This document shows, piece after piece, positions 36,177-46,308 of a stretch of 64,000 bases of DNA (positions are counted from its first letter, which is position 1; each line of letters begins with the position of its first letter). The notes beneath the pieces are model-generated. The model had not been told where the DNA came from. It did not search any database and was given only the letters and a program-made list of their open reading frames with translations. The stretch covers positions 1 to 64,000 of the forward strand of contig QYAI01000027.1 in the NCBI GenBank assembly GCA_003988855.1, given 5' to 3'. The translations under genes and the position numbers were made by a program. Source of the stretch: Arachnopeziza araneosa (Eukaryota; Ascomycota; Leotiomycetes; Helotiales; Arachnopezizaceae).

Positions 36177-37834
36177 ATGGAGACCACCGATTACAAACTG
36201 CGAGCTGCTGAACTTGAGGATATACCAAAGGACGAACTTTTCGACGAGAAGCTGAAGCAAGAAACTGTGAGAGCAGGATCAACAGAAGATGCGGCGTTGA
36301 CGAGGAGGGTTCTACTCAAGCTTGATGTCAGGTATGAAGCGCCGCAGAAATTTGTCTGTGTTCTGTTCAGTAGACTAATAATGACAGGCTTCTCCCAGCC
36401 CTCGCTCTCTTGTTTCTATGCTCCTTCTTGGACAGAACCAACGTCGGGAATGCCAAGACCTATAATTTGGAGAAGGATTTGAAGATGACCGATTACCAGT
36501 ATGATACTGGATTGGCGGTATATTATGCCACCTATATCGCGAGGTAAATGTTTCTACATCTTTTCGCGGATTCAAATCTTCTAGATGCAAACCATCCCGG
36601 GCTGAGCAGCCTCGAAAGTTTAAGTCATGCTAACACTTTCAACAGTGAAATTCCGAGCAATCTCATCCTCAAAAAGGTCTCTCCTAAAATATGGCTCCCT
36701 GCCCTGACGGTGATGTGGGGAATCGTGACAATGTGTCTGGGATTTGTCCGCAACTACGCGGGGTTCGTGGCTGTACGCGCCATTCTCGGTATCACTGAAG
36801 GAGGACTTCTTCCAGGTATGGTTCTCTACCTCTCAGGAATGTATACGCGCGGCGAGATGGCTCTTCGACTAGGTCTGTTCTACACGTCTGCTTCTCTTTC
36901 TGGTGCTTTTGGAGGTCTTTTGGCACGGGGATTGACCGCCATTGGCCACCGTGGTGACCAGGCCAGTTGGAGTTGGATCTTCATCATTGAAGGTCTCTTG
37001 ACTGTTACCGTCGGCATCATTGCTTATTTCATTCTTCCAAACTCTGTTGAGACAGCTGGTTTTCTGAAGCCTGAAGAGAGAGTTCATGCTCGTGCCCGCC
37101 TCCATCTCGATATGCCCTCTCGTCTGGCTCAAGATGGCAGTGAACACGTACATGAGAGTTTCGCTTGGTCAGAAGTTATTCGTGGTCTCATCAGTCCGTC
37201 GACTTGGCTCAGCGCTCTCTCTTATTTTGGCGTCCTTGCTGGCCTCTATTCATTCGGATTGTTCCTCCCTACCGTAATTGTGGAGCTCGGATATACTGCG
37301 AATGAAGCTCAACTCTGGTCTGTCATTCCATACGCCGTGGCATCCGTCGTTACAGTCATCATTTCTATCGTCTCTGATCGCTTGAAACTTCGTGGAGTGG
37401 TCATGCTCTTCGTTCTCATCCCGGCCATCATTGGATATGCAGTGATTGCTAATATTAGTGTCACTCATCCAAAAGTCAAATATGGAATGACTTTCTTGAT
37501 GGCTACTGGGATGTATGCTTCTGTGCCCTGTGTTCTGGTCTGGAACTCGAACAATTCTGCTGGTCACTATAAGCGGGCGACAACTACGGCTCTTCAACTG
37601 GCCATTGCCAATAGTGGAGGATTTGTGGCTACCTTTATCTATCCCAACAAGGATAAGCCGCAGTTTCACAAGGGTCATACAGTGATATTGGGGTTGTTGG
37701 TCTTTGCTTGGTTTATGGTTGCATTGAACGTGCTGTATTGTTGGAAAGTGAATAAGGATAAGAAGGAGGGGAAGTACGATAAATATATTGGGTATGCGGA
37801 TGATAGAGATCCAGAATTTCTTTTGGTGCTTTGA
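36177..37834 (+). CDS. MFS transporter, anion:cation symporter (allantoate/nicotinate permease-like)
   Basis: Three exons, 36177-36331, 36388-36543 and 36646-37834, about 499 residues with twelve predicted membrane segments. The first segment reads LLPALALLFLCSFLDRTNVG, and the second is followed by the family pattern SEIPSNLILKKVSPKIWLP with LGITEGGLLPGMVLYLSGMY. These are typical of the ACS family (Dal5, Tna1 and relatives), which import carboxylic anions such as allantoate, nicotinate, pantothenate or biotin precursors. The substrate cannot be told. A charged cytosolic N-terminus and loop (about 210-240) are present. The two introns interrupt the N-terminal part only. Confidence 0.92.
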
Positions 37835-38058
37835 TGATACTGGAAATGAGGTAGTATTGGTAGTGACGAAACGAAGTCTTTATCTCGAATTGAATGAGGC
37901 TACTCGTAGCCCGTGCTTGCCGAAAAGCAGCCTCCAAGTTTAGGGTGGTGCTGTAAACCTGCCAAAGGCACGCCCTTCAGCCTCACCAGCCTCGATTCTA
38001 AATCTCCACCAGACCTTGATTTTCTCTCTTCCACCACCATGAACCCACCACAAACACC

Positions 38059-39552
38059 ATGGCACCGGCGCAAGAACCGTCAATTGACTCCGCCATTGCT
38101 CAGCTCTCAACTGCCACTCTATCAATGACAAATCCGATCGCAGGCCTCGCCATGCTCCCACTCGAACTCCTCACTCAAATCTGCGTTTTCCTTCCCCGCC
38201 CCGATCTTCGAACTGTACGGCACGTCTCACGAACTCTACAACTTGCTGCAGACACCCTGCTTTTCTCAACCATCTATCTAAAAGTTAACCTCACCTCTTT
38301 TAAGCGTCTCGAAGCCATCGCCGACCATCCCCTCTTCAGCGCCCTTGTACGCTGCATCCACTACGATGGTCGCCAGCTATACCACGAGGGACCAGATCCC
38401 AATTATCGCGAATGGAAGCGCCTCTATGCTGGGGACGGTCTACCGAGCGATCCTGAGGAAGAATTCGTGGCTCTGTTTTCCAACGAGCAGCTGCTAGAGT
38501 TCTACAGCCGATATTGCCTGTACCTCACAGGGCAGAAATATATCCTGCGGTTTGACAACGAAAAATCTCTTTTGGTATCGGCATTGAGGAAGCTGAGGGG
38601 GCTGAAGGGCGTAAGATATTATCTGAAAGAGGATGATGAGAGTTATGAAGATAGCAACACTCCGTTCAGTGCGCTCAGCCCCATTGCAAGAGATATACTG
38701 GTGATGCCGAGCAAATCATACACGGAGAAGGCGAATAATCACATCTGGAATCTTATGGACGCCGTTGCAAAGGCAGGATTGGGAAACGTGCAGGAAGTCC
38801 AAGGCAGTGATTTGAGCCTGAGGATGTGGAGAATGGCTGCAGGAAGCCATGCAGAATGCTATTTCATGGCGGGAGGACTGGAAAAGCTTCAGATGGAGTT
38901 TTTGTTCGAACGCTGCTGGCCTGGTGATGCGATGCCGCTTGCTCAGATCCTCACCCACTGCACGAATCTGAGAGAGCTGCGAATATCCTTTGACACAATG
39001 ATCTTTGCAGAGGTATTTGCAGGAGAATCAAGAGCGGTACATCTTACTGACTTCATACCCAACTCTCGGAAGTTTGAGTCCCTGACTCATCTCTCACTGA
39101 AAGCCGTGGTAGCTACAGAAGATGAGCTCAAATACTTCTTACTCCGACACGTCCGAACCCTCAAATCCCTTGCATTGTCCAACATGCTCCTAGAACGAGA
39201 TATGACTATTTCGGACCACAAGAGACGCCATGGATCTTGGATCCGCATCATTGAATTCCTACATCACCAGATGAAGCTTGACGCTGTAAGTCTTCAAGGT
39301 ATAATATATAACGGTGTGGATGAATCCTGGTATATCTTCGAGGCTCATCATGAATACACTCGCGAGGTGAACTGCCTGAAGAACAAAGTTGAAAGATATA
39401 TTACGAGAAAGGGGCCATATCCCTTCAAAGCTAGGGAGAATACTGCAAGTTTGATGAGGATAGAGGACGATGAGAGTTGGAGAGCAGAGGGATACATGCT
39501 CCGTGGAGTTCCGCACGCACTAGGAGCTTTTAATGATACAGTAGCATTTTGA
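38059..39552 (+). CDS. F-box protein
   Basis: A single exon of 497 residues. The F-box is at about residues 30-75 (MLPLELLTQICVFLPRPDL, then the hydrophobic TVRHVSRTLQLAADTLLFST). This is followed by a long region without clear repeats, though segments such as CTNLRELRIS and LTHLSLKAV look like degenerate leucine-rich units. F-box proteins bring substrates to SCF ubiquitin ligases through Skp1; the target here is unknown. Large lineage-specific F-box families of this shape are common in filamentous ascomycetes. Confidence 0.88.
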   Translation: MAPAQEPSIDSAIAQLSTATLSMTNPIAGLAMLPLELLTQICVFLPRPDLRTVRHVSRTLQLAADTLLFSTIYLKVNLTSFKRLEAIADHPLFSALVRCIHYDGRQLYHEGPDPNYREWKRLYAGDGLPSDPEEEFVALFSNEQLLEFYSRYCLYLTGQKYILRFDNEKSLLVSALRKLRGLKGVRYYLKEDDESYEDSNTPFSALSPIARDILVMPSKSYTEKANNHIWNLMDAVAKAGLGNVQEVQGSDLSLRMWRMAAGSHAECYFMAGGLEKLQMEFLFERCWPGDAMPLAQILTHCTNLRELRISFDTMIFAEVFAGESRAVHLTDFIPNSRKFESLTHLSLKAVVATEDELKYFLLRHVRTLKSLALSNMLLERDMTISDHKRRHGSWIRIIEFLHHQMKLDAVSLQGIIYNGVDESWYIFEAHHEYTREVNCLKNKVERYITRKGPYPFKARENTASLMRIEDDESWRAEGYMLRGVPHALGAFNDTVAF

Positions 39553-40287
39553 CGAGGCAGATTGATCTATTTAGTTGATTTGACAATCTATTCTAGTAAA
39601 GCGGTTGTTGGATTTGGATGTTTGACATGAGCTACGAGTCACGGAAAATAAAAGAAAAAGGTTGGATAGTCGCGACCTCGCTTCTCGGTTAATTTGGAGA
39701 ATGTTGATTTAATCCGTTGAGTCTTTACAAAACAAGTTAGATATAGATAGAAAATAGCATTACTAGCTCCTCGATCTGTGCCGAGTCAAGTAAAGGCACT
39801 CGATGTTGTCGACTTGAAATATACCTGATCCTATAGAATTCTTACAGCATACCACATCAGACACGTTTCTCCAGGCCAGCTTAACACATCTCAGAGTAGG
39901 GAAACTATCCAGGCATCTCAGTCAGCGAAAAGGGCTCCGATAGATTGTACCGAATCCCGATGCGTGTCTCGAGGTACCCTCAAGAGATTCTCTGGCTCGA
40001 GGAGATATTTGTTTTTGGATGGGAGGCTTGGGCTTACCCTGGCTCTGCTAGGTAATGTTTAGCTAGGGGTCTGTACGTAGATTGATCGGTGGTTCGAGAT
40101 GGTCGTAGAGAACATCTCTCCGCGGATCAAGGGACTCTGGGTGTCTGAGGAGAAGAGGTCAACGTCACTAGACAAAGCGGATACGCGTCATCGAGCCTAC
40201 AATCCTGTCTTGTCTTGCCTCTCCCGGTCACAGAGTGTCAGGATGAATTTTGATTATTTTATATCTATTTTAACTTGCGAGGTACGG
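39553..40287. other. Intergenic between convergent genes
   Basis: About 0.73 kb with no gene. Composition rises from AT-rich to GC-rich toward 40280, marking the edge of the GC-rich island that follows. Confidence 0.4.
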
Positions 40288-41951
40288 TCACAGGTGCCGA
40301 TGGATGTTCGGGCTCCCGAGTGCTTTCCTCCACCGGTCGCCCCACATCATGAGCAGCACGATGGGGAAGAAGCTCACGAAGAGGATACAGGCAAAGGTGA
40401 ACCACGCCCACCCGTAGCCCACCTCGCCGGCAAAGGGCAGCGCGAAGAAGCCCACCACGAAGCTCAGGCCGCGGCCGAGGTTGAACAGGACGCCGCTCTC
40501 TGGGGTCTGCGGCTTGTAGCAGTCGGAGACGTAGGCGTAGAGGCAGGTGCTCGCGATCTGCAACCCGAAGACGCCGACACCGAGACCTACCAGGGGGACG
40601 TACTGGTTGTACCTGCCTACGGTGAAGCCGAAGATTATGATGCCGGCGGGCATGAAGAGAGCGCTGAGGGTAGCGAGGTAGAGTCTGTGTTCGGGCGTGC
40701 GAATCCCATGGTGCGCTCTCGCCAACCGGGCCATCAGGAGATCCGACGCCTTGCCTGCGAAGAACTCCCCTATCACGCTGCCGATGATCAGACTCACGCC
40801 GAGGCTGGCACCGATGACGCCCGGCTGCAGGCCGTAGAAGTGCGTATATGTCGCCGCGATGGTGACGGCCGGCATGACGTTGATAAAGGTCCACGCACAG
40901 GTATAGTACCAGAACGGGAAGACGATGGAAGGGTACTTCAACATGCGGAAGGATTGGAGGAAGTCAGAGGCATGGAGTCGACGTCCGGGGATCATGTTCC
41001 CTCGGAAATCAAAGAGCATCTGCGCGTAGCTGCGCTCACGCGAGCGGTTGGCGAGGTAGATGGGGTCACGGAAAAAGAGCGTCTCGGGGAAGAGGAAGAG
41101 GGCGACGAGTCCTGCGAGGCCGGTGCTGATGGCGCCCAGGTAGTAATCCCATTGCCAGCCCTCTGCTTGGGCGAGGAAGCCGCCCACTAGAAGTCGTGAA
41201 TATATGATCTTGGAGGTTGAGGGTGTGCTTACCAAGGGCGGCGACATGGGCGCCGTTGGTGACGAATATCGAGTAGACACCTGTTTTTGCGCCGCGCTCG
41301 TGCAGGAAGAACATGTCATTTACACATGCCGTTCCAACGGACATCAATCCCCCAAAGCCAAAGCCCGCCAGGACCCTCGTTCCCACCAAGGAGCTGAAGT
41401 TGGGGGCCGCCCCTGATCCGATGCCACCCAAGATGGTCAACACAATGGCGACGAGAGTCACGGGGCGACGACCGTAGTAGTTGCTGAGCGGCGCGTAGAT
41501 GAAAGGCGAGAGTCCACCGAGGATGATGGCCGTGGTGGTGCTGTAGGCGGCTGTCTTGGAGTTGACGCGCATGGCCTTGCTCAGAGGCACGATGGCGGGG
41601 TTGATGAGGGCAGCGTTGTAGGGACCCAGGAAGGCCAGAAAGGCAACCTGGAGCAGGACGGCCCATTTCAACCAGGCAGGCCAGTTCTGCAGACGGTCAA
41701 TTAATATACGAGTAGTGTTGGTGTTGTGTTGGAGATAGGGGGGAGGGGAGGTTTACCAGTGGGTCGTCCTTGAAGCGACTCGGTTGTGGTGCGAGCGGCA
41801 GTCGATTGGGATCCAACTTCAAATTGACTTCTGACGTCTTCTCGCTGGTGGGCGACCCGGGGATCTGTCTCTCGGGATCGCTGCGGTCGCTTGGGATGGT
41901 TGTCATGTCAGCAGGAGTAGCAGCAGCAGCAACGCGACCACGATTTGACAT
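40288..41951 (-). CDS. DHA1-type MFS transporter (drug:H+ antiporter-like)
   Basis: Three exons, 41951-41757, 41686-41233 and 41186-40288, about 515 residues. The N-terminus is hydrophilic, then NWPAWLKWAVLLQVAFLAFLG begins the first membrane segment. Motif A is recognisable in YAPLSNYYGRRPVTL, and motif C-like glycine-rich helices follow. The central loop RDPIYLANRSRERSYAQMLFDF is typical of this fungal group, which exports drugs, toxins or aromatic acids. The gene is much richer in G+C than the ACS transporter at 36-38 kb and prefers C/G at third positions. It is divergent from the Zn2Cys6 gene across a repeat-filled promoter, suggesting co-regulation. A long opposite-strand frame over it is a GC artefact. 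Confidence 0.9.
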
Positions 41952-42151
41952 GTCTCTGAGATGGCGATGGGCGAGAAGATCAGAGGGGGGAATCGTGCAT
42001 CCGCCGGACGTTTATCTGATCGTGGGTGGAGAGGGAGATGGATGAGGAAAGGGACGAGAAAAGAAATGGGAAGTGCCGGCAGCAGCAGAGCGCCCCCAGC
42101 GAGGGAAACGGGTGGGTTTCACAGGCGGGACTTGATGGATTATTGGCGTGG

Positions 42152-42301
42152 ATGGATTGGGTTGGATTGGATTGGATTGGATTGGATTGGATTGGATTGG
42201 ATTGGATTGCATTGGATTGCATTGGATTGGATTGCATTGGATTGCATTGGATTGGATTGCATTGGATTGCATTGGATTGGATTGCATTGCATTGCATTGG
42301 A
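42152..42301. repeat. Pentanucleotide microsatellite (GGATT)n with GCATT variants
   Basis: About 150 bp of tandem GGATT units. The first third is nearly pure. The rest mixes GGATT and GCATT units in a higher-order pattern, ending with consecutive GCATT units at about 42282-42296. The opposite strand reads AATCC/AATGC. Confidence 0.95.
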
Positions 42302-42685
42302 TGAGCACTAGGTCAGGCGGGACAGGAGAGGAGGTGATGATAGCCTCACCTATCTTACCCTGAGTACGGTCCAGGTCAGTACGCGTCCTGGCGTCCGTCA
42401 CCCGGGCTCCCGAAGCATCGTAACCTGGACGGAACATCGCAAGTCGCCCCGGATGGGGGACCTTCGGCACTGGCATCCTAGCCCGCGCGTGGGCGTGGAG
42501 GGGCCAAGTGATGCCGGCCCTCGCGCTGCAATAGGCAAAGGAATGCCCTAGCCGACCCAGGCCCGTCTCATCTCTGGTCAGCCTGGCTTGACTCTATTCT
42601 TATCCGCACTGGCCATCTCCATCTTCCAGCCTCATTTCATGGCGTTGCAGTCTGGCTGATGGGGGATGGATGATGAATGATGGAT

Positions 42686-42720
42686 GATGGCTGATGGCTG
42701 ATGGCTGATGGCTGATGGCT
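42686..42720. repeat. Heptanucleotide repeat (GATGGCT)5
   Basis: Five perfect GATGGCT units, preceded by degenerate GATG-rich sequence from about 42664. Confidence 0.95.
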
Positions 42721-42910
42721 GACGTGACTACGTGCTTTGTCAGGGCGTGCGGATAGGGGTTGACGGGGTTGATGGCCGTGGATGGGAATAGGGGGTTGAC
42801 CAGCACGAGAGTTGGGGATCGAACTGCGGATTTCCAGTCCACCGACCGGCATGAGAGCTGTCGATGGCCTCTCTGGACCTTTGGAATCGCGGTTGACAGC
42901 GTCGCAGTAC

Positions 42911-42953
42911 AGAAGCAGAAGAAGAAGAGGGGGAAGAAGAAGAAGAAGAAGAG
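42911..42953. repeat. (GAA)n purine tract
   Basis: GAA-rich tract on the plus strand. A short flanking sequence (GACAGCG, then CAGTACAGAAG) occurs on both sides, at about 42894 and 42956, suggesting local duplication. Confidence 0.85.
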
Positions 42954-43301
42954 GTGACAGCGTTGCAGTACAGAAGAAGAGGTGACAGAGTCGAGTACAC
43001 AAAAACAGGGTGAACAATGTGCCCGTGAAGCACTCAAAGCAGTCAACCCCCCCGGTGAAAGGTCCTTCTAAACAGGCCATAATGAGCAAATGCTGCGTCT
43101 GCCAGGCCCTGGGCTGGGCACCCGGCGAATCACGCGGCCGAAAACCTTCTCGCTGAGGGAGGGAAGGCCGTAAGCAGTAATGCGCCCTGCAACTGAACTG
43201 ACCAGACTCTCTCGCTCGGCCATCAGTGGCGCTCCCCAACTAACAACGCCGACGGTACCAACCCCAAAAAAAATAAAAAAAAATAATCATTTCAATCCTA
43301 C

Positions 43302-43344
43302 CAGCAACAGCCCCAGCAACAGCCCCAGCAACAGCCCCAGCCCC
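43302..43344. repeat. 12-bp repeat CAGCAACAGCCC, three copies plus partial
   Basis: Three perfect 12-bp units followed by CAGCCCCAGG. It lies about 260 bp upstream of the start of the Zn2Cys6 gene. If translated in its own frame it would give a Ser/Asn/Pro repeat, but that frame is upstream of the most likely start. Confidence 0.9.
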
Positions 43345-43602
43345 AGGCCCGCGCTGCATCGAGTCTCCCCTGTGCCGACCGCACGGTATTCCATCACTCT
43401 GCCCTTGACGGGAATTGTTCGGCGTGGAAAGGTGGAGAAGCTGCGTCTCCCCTCCCCGTTCTTCATATCCCATCCAGCTCGCCGCACCCTCAACCCCATC
43501 CCCTCTCTCCTCAAGCTCGACACGACGCTCCATGATCGCTCTTCTCCCCTCAAGCACAGGAGACTTCATCCGAAAACCTGGCTGGTTGTGACGTCTGCAG
43601 CC

Positions 43603-46131
43603 ATGGACAACAGAGGAAAAAAGTCGGGCAAGGCGCGCATCCCCGACCACCTGCGACGACGAGCACTGGTCTCGTGTGACCGGTGCAAGAAGAGACGGAT
43701 TCGCTGTCTGCGCTCGGCCGGCAGTGATGCCAACGAAGCTTGCCAGAGCTGTTTGGAGGTCGGAGTCACTTGTGAATCCACCCTTCCCCGCAAGACCCGC
43801 ATCTATGGCAGCGTGGAAACCCTCAGCGTCCGCTATCGCGTCCTCGATGCCCTGATCAAGGGACTCTACCCGGACAAAGATACCAACAGCCTCGAATCCC
43901 TCTATGCCATTGCCGAGGCGAATGATGTCTCCATCCCGACCTTTGATGAGCAGACGGTGGCAGAGGAGGTCTTTAGCTCGGCCGCAAAGCAGACCACCTC
44001 GTCTCCACACAACTCGGCCGGGAGCCCCTCGAAAGACTCGGAAACCCTTAATATCTCGGATGGAAAGGCGGTGGTGGAAGAGAAGCTCGTTCCCATGCCG
44101 AACCATGGCCCGTCGCATTACATTGGACCCTCGAGTTCCTTTGGCTTTGTCCTGCTCGTGAGAAACATGGTCGCCGAGTTCAATGCAGCTCTACAAACCA
44201 TCCAACCAGACGATGAGAAGACCAAGATCGCATCCGACTTTGGAGGCTCGAACTGGAGCAAGGCACTCGAACCAATCAACAAGGTAGAGAGCGACGACTC
44301 TTCCGAGGATAGCATAGATAGGAGCCTCGATGGCGGTATCAACCCGGGGCGAGGACCACCGCGGAGAATGCACAAGCCCTCCATCTTTCATCCGGCGGGA
44401 GAGAGTAGCATGTCAAGTCGCCTGAAGAAAGCTACCGTTCTCTCCCTTCTCCCGAGCAAAGAAGTCACAGACACATTCATTGACGCCTACTTTGAAAGGG
44501 TCCACCCCAACTATCTGATCTTCCATCGTCCTACGTTCCAGGCTCGGTACGAAGCCATGTGGTCTCAACCCCATCTTCTCATGCGGGAGATGGAGCCTGG
44601 ATGGATCTGTTGCATCTTCATGACTTTGGTCTTTGGTGCCCAAGCTCTGGAAGATCGGGACCCAAAACAGTCGAGACAAATCCAGAAGCACTACCTGGAT
44701 CTTGTCCAAGCGAGGATGCATCAACTCATCAGTTCGACTACTCTGGTCCATGTTCAAGCTCTCCTCCTCCTACAACTGTATCAACACAACAATACGGAAA
44801 GAAATAGCGCATTCATGCTTCTAGGATGTGCTTCGAGAATGGCCATGGCTCTTGGCATGCACCGCGAAGGCACTTCGGGTGGTTTTGACGAGATGGAAAG
44901 AGAAGTTCGCAAGCGCGTCTGGTGGACCGCCTACTCCTTCGAACAGTACCAATGTGCAATCCTCGGGCGACCCTGTGCCATTGATGATTCGGAAGTCAAT
45001 GTGACCTTCCCTGATGAGATGATGTTGGATGGCGAGACGTCAGTTCCAGCAAGCTACGTGGAATACTCTGTTCGTTTGACCAAACTATTGTCAGAAGTCC
45101 GCAAAAAGATCTATGCGGCACCCAGCAACCCAAATCAACAAGGCGACTCTCCCAAGATGAGCGTCGCGGTTCAGTTTCTGACGGATCTTGATTCTTGGCA
45201 TCAGAGTCTCCCGCAATCATTACGACTTGAGAATCTCTCTCCGGTTCCGAAACACAGACGTTCCGTCTTGCTCCTCCACATCCAGTTCCACCATATTCAA
45301 TCTCTGGCCACGCGGCCTTTCATCCTACGAAAAGTGGGAGTCCAGCTTGCTCGAAAACTTGGGAGGCATGTGCGATCTCAGGACCTGGACAAGGAAGAGA
45401 TTGCACTAAGCGACGCATGTGGCACTTTCTGCAGAAAAGCCACGCTTCTCCTTCACCAGCTCATGGTGACCTCGCAATTTGACGGGGTTGCATGGATGGA
45501 CGCTTACTACATGTATCACTCAGTCTTTATTCTTGCTCTGGACTTCCTCGCTCGACCCTGGGAGGAGCAAGACACACCCGAGGACTTGGCAAGGAAGAAG
45601 GCAGTTCGCGATGTCATGGGTATCCTCAAGGAGTCGAAGCTGTGCGCTACCTTTATCATCCTCACCCAGGTCTCTCAGCAGCTTGCTAAGATTGTGGGAA
45701 TATTCGACATGGAATCTCAAGGAGCCCCAAAGACCCAGCCATATGCACAATATCCTGGTTTACATGCACAACCAGGGGGCTACGTCCTCGACTATGGAGG
45801 GCAACCACCTCAGATCAACAATAGCAACAACAACAACGTCATGCATGACTGGTTTCAGAAAGACCCTACAGGCATTCCATGGGACCTCAAGGATTTCTTC
45901 GGCACGGATAGCTACGTCGGAAATCCTGATCCCAACAGCCGGGCCTCGATGGCTGGGATGACGTTGGGCGGGATCTACAACAACCATATTACTGGTGCAG
46001 TGGAAGAGGAGTTCATTGCGCCGGTCGTACCTCCACATACTGCTTACACACACTGGCGACACATTGACACACCATTTGCTCAGCCATCGCAGCCACACGG
46101 GAATATGCCACCCAGACCGGGAATGTCCTGA
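43603..46131 (+). CDS. Zn2Cys6 fungal transcription factor
   Basis: An intronless gene of about 842 residues when started at the ATG at 43603 (GCAGCCATGG context). The frame is open further upstream through a repeat-rich, Pro/Asn-rich stretch, but the zinc cluster and homology-like sequence begin after MDNRGKKSG. The zinc cluster (about residues 25-60) reads CDRCKKRRIRC with CQSCLEVGVTC. The fungal_trans domain runs from about 285 to 560 with FIDAYFERVHPNYLIFHRPTF, LGCASRMAMALGMH and RKRVWWTAYSFEQYQCAILGRP. A Gln/Asn-rich, possibly activating segment lies near the C-terminus. It is flanked by a transporter and a FAD monooxygenase, so it may be their pathway regulator; this is inference from position. 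Confidence 0.92.
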   Translation: MDNRGKKSGKARIPDHLRRRALVSCDRCKKRRIRCLRSAGSDANEACQSCLEVGVTCESTLPRKTRIYGSVETLSVRYRVLDALIKGLYPDKDTNSLESLYAIAEANDVSIPTFDEQTVAEEVFSSAAKQTTSSPHNSAGSPSKDSETLNISDGKAVVEEKLVPMPNHGPSHYIGPSSSFGFVLLVRNMVAEFNAALQTIQPDDEKTKIASDFGGSNWSKALEPINKVESDDSSEDSIDRSLDGGINPGRGPPRRMHKPSIFHPAGESSMSSRLKKATVLSLLPSKEVTDTFIDAYFERVHPNYLIFHRPTFQARYEAMWSQPHLLMREMEPGWICCIFMTLVFGAQALEDRDPKQSRQIQKHYLDLVQARMHQLISSTTLVHVQALLLLQLYQHNNTERNSAFMLLGCASRMAMALGMHREGTSGGFDEMEREVRKRVWWTAYSFEQYQCAILGRPCAIDDSEVNVTFPDEMMLDGETSVPASYVEYSVRLTKLLSEVRKKIYAAPSNPNQQGDSPKMSVAVQFLTDLDSWHQSLPQSLRLENLSPVPKHRRSVLLLHIQFHHIQSLATRPFILRKVGVQLARKLGRHVRSQDLDKEEIALSDACGTFCRKATLLLHQLMVTSQFDGVAWMDAYYMYHSVFILALDFLARPWEEQDTPEDLARKKAVRDVMGILKESKLCATFIILTQVSQQLAKIVGIFDMESQGAPKTQPYAQYPGLHAQPGGYVLDYGGQPPQINNSNNNNVMHDWFQKDPTGIPWDLKDFFGTDSYVGNPDPNSRASMAGMTLGGIYNNHITGAVEEEFIAPVVPPHTAYTHWRHIDTPFAQPSQPHGNMPPRPGMS

Positions 46132-46308
46132 CGGAAGACTGGATCCGTCACACCTAGGCAGGTGCTGCAATATGACTGGATAGGTCAAAGCATATGATTC
46201 CGTTCTACCGGGACAGCCTCACGTAAGATGGTAAGAATTGTGTTTCGTATTCGTTCTCTCTACAGCCAGCCCTACAGCGTCGGCCGCCATCTAACTAGTT
46301 GAAACGTC

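Larger units (their letters stand above)
41952..43602. promoter_or_regulatory. Divergent, repeat-rich region between MFS and Zn2Cys6 genes
   Basis: About 1.65 kb containing four different simple-repeat tracts (listed separately) and no convincing gene. Long open frames here come from the repeats, which lack stop codons in several frames. CCG and CGG triplets, potential half-sites for Zn2Cys6 proteins, are frequent, but GC richness makes that weak evidence. Confidence 0.45.

Noticed and set aside
40099..41190. 363-codon plus-strand open frame over the MFS gene
   Set aside because: It is antisense to a clear membrane transporter, is highly charged and repetitive, and is explained by high GC and lack of stop codons on the opposite strand.
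41961..42476. Open frames on both strands with Trp-Ile-Gly-Leu-Asp or Gln-Ser-Asn-Pro-Ile repeats
   Set aside because: They are translations of the GGATT microsatellite, whose 5-bp unit happens to avoid stop codons in several frames.
42811..42870. tRNA-like stretch on the minus strand (ACTGGAAA loop and GTTCGATCC)
   Set aside because: An anticodon-like hairpin can be drawn, but there is no T stem, no A box and no acceptor stem. The spacing between the loop and the B-box-like element is too short.
43180..43602. 141-codon N-terminal extension of the Zn2Cys6 regulator
   Set aside because: It crosses an A-rich tract and a 12-bp repeat and looks noncoding. The ATG at 43603 has a good context just before the zinc cluster.
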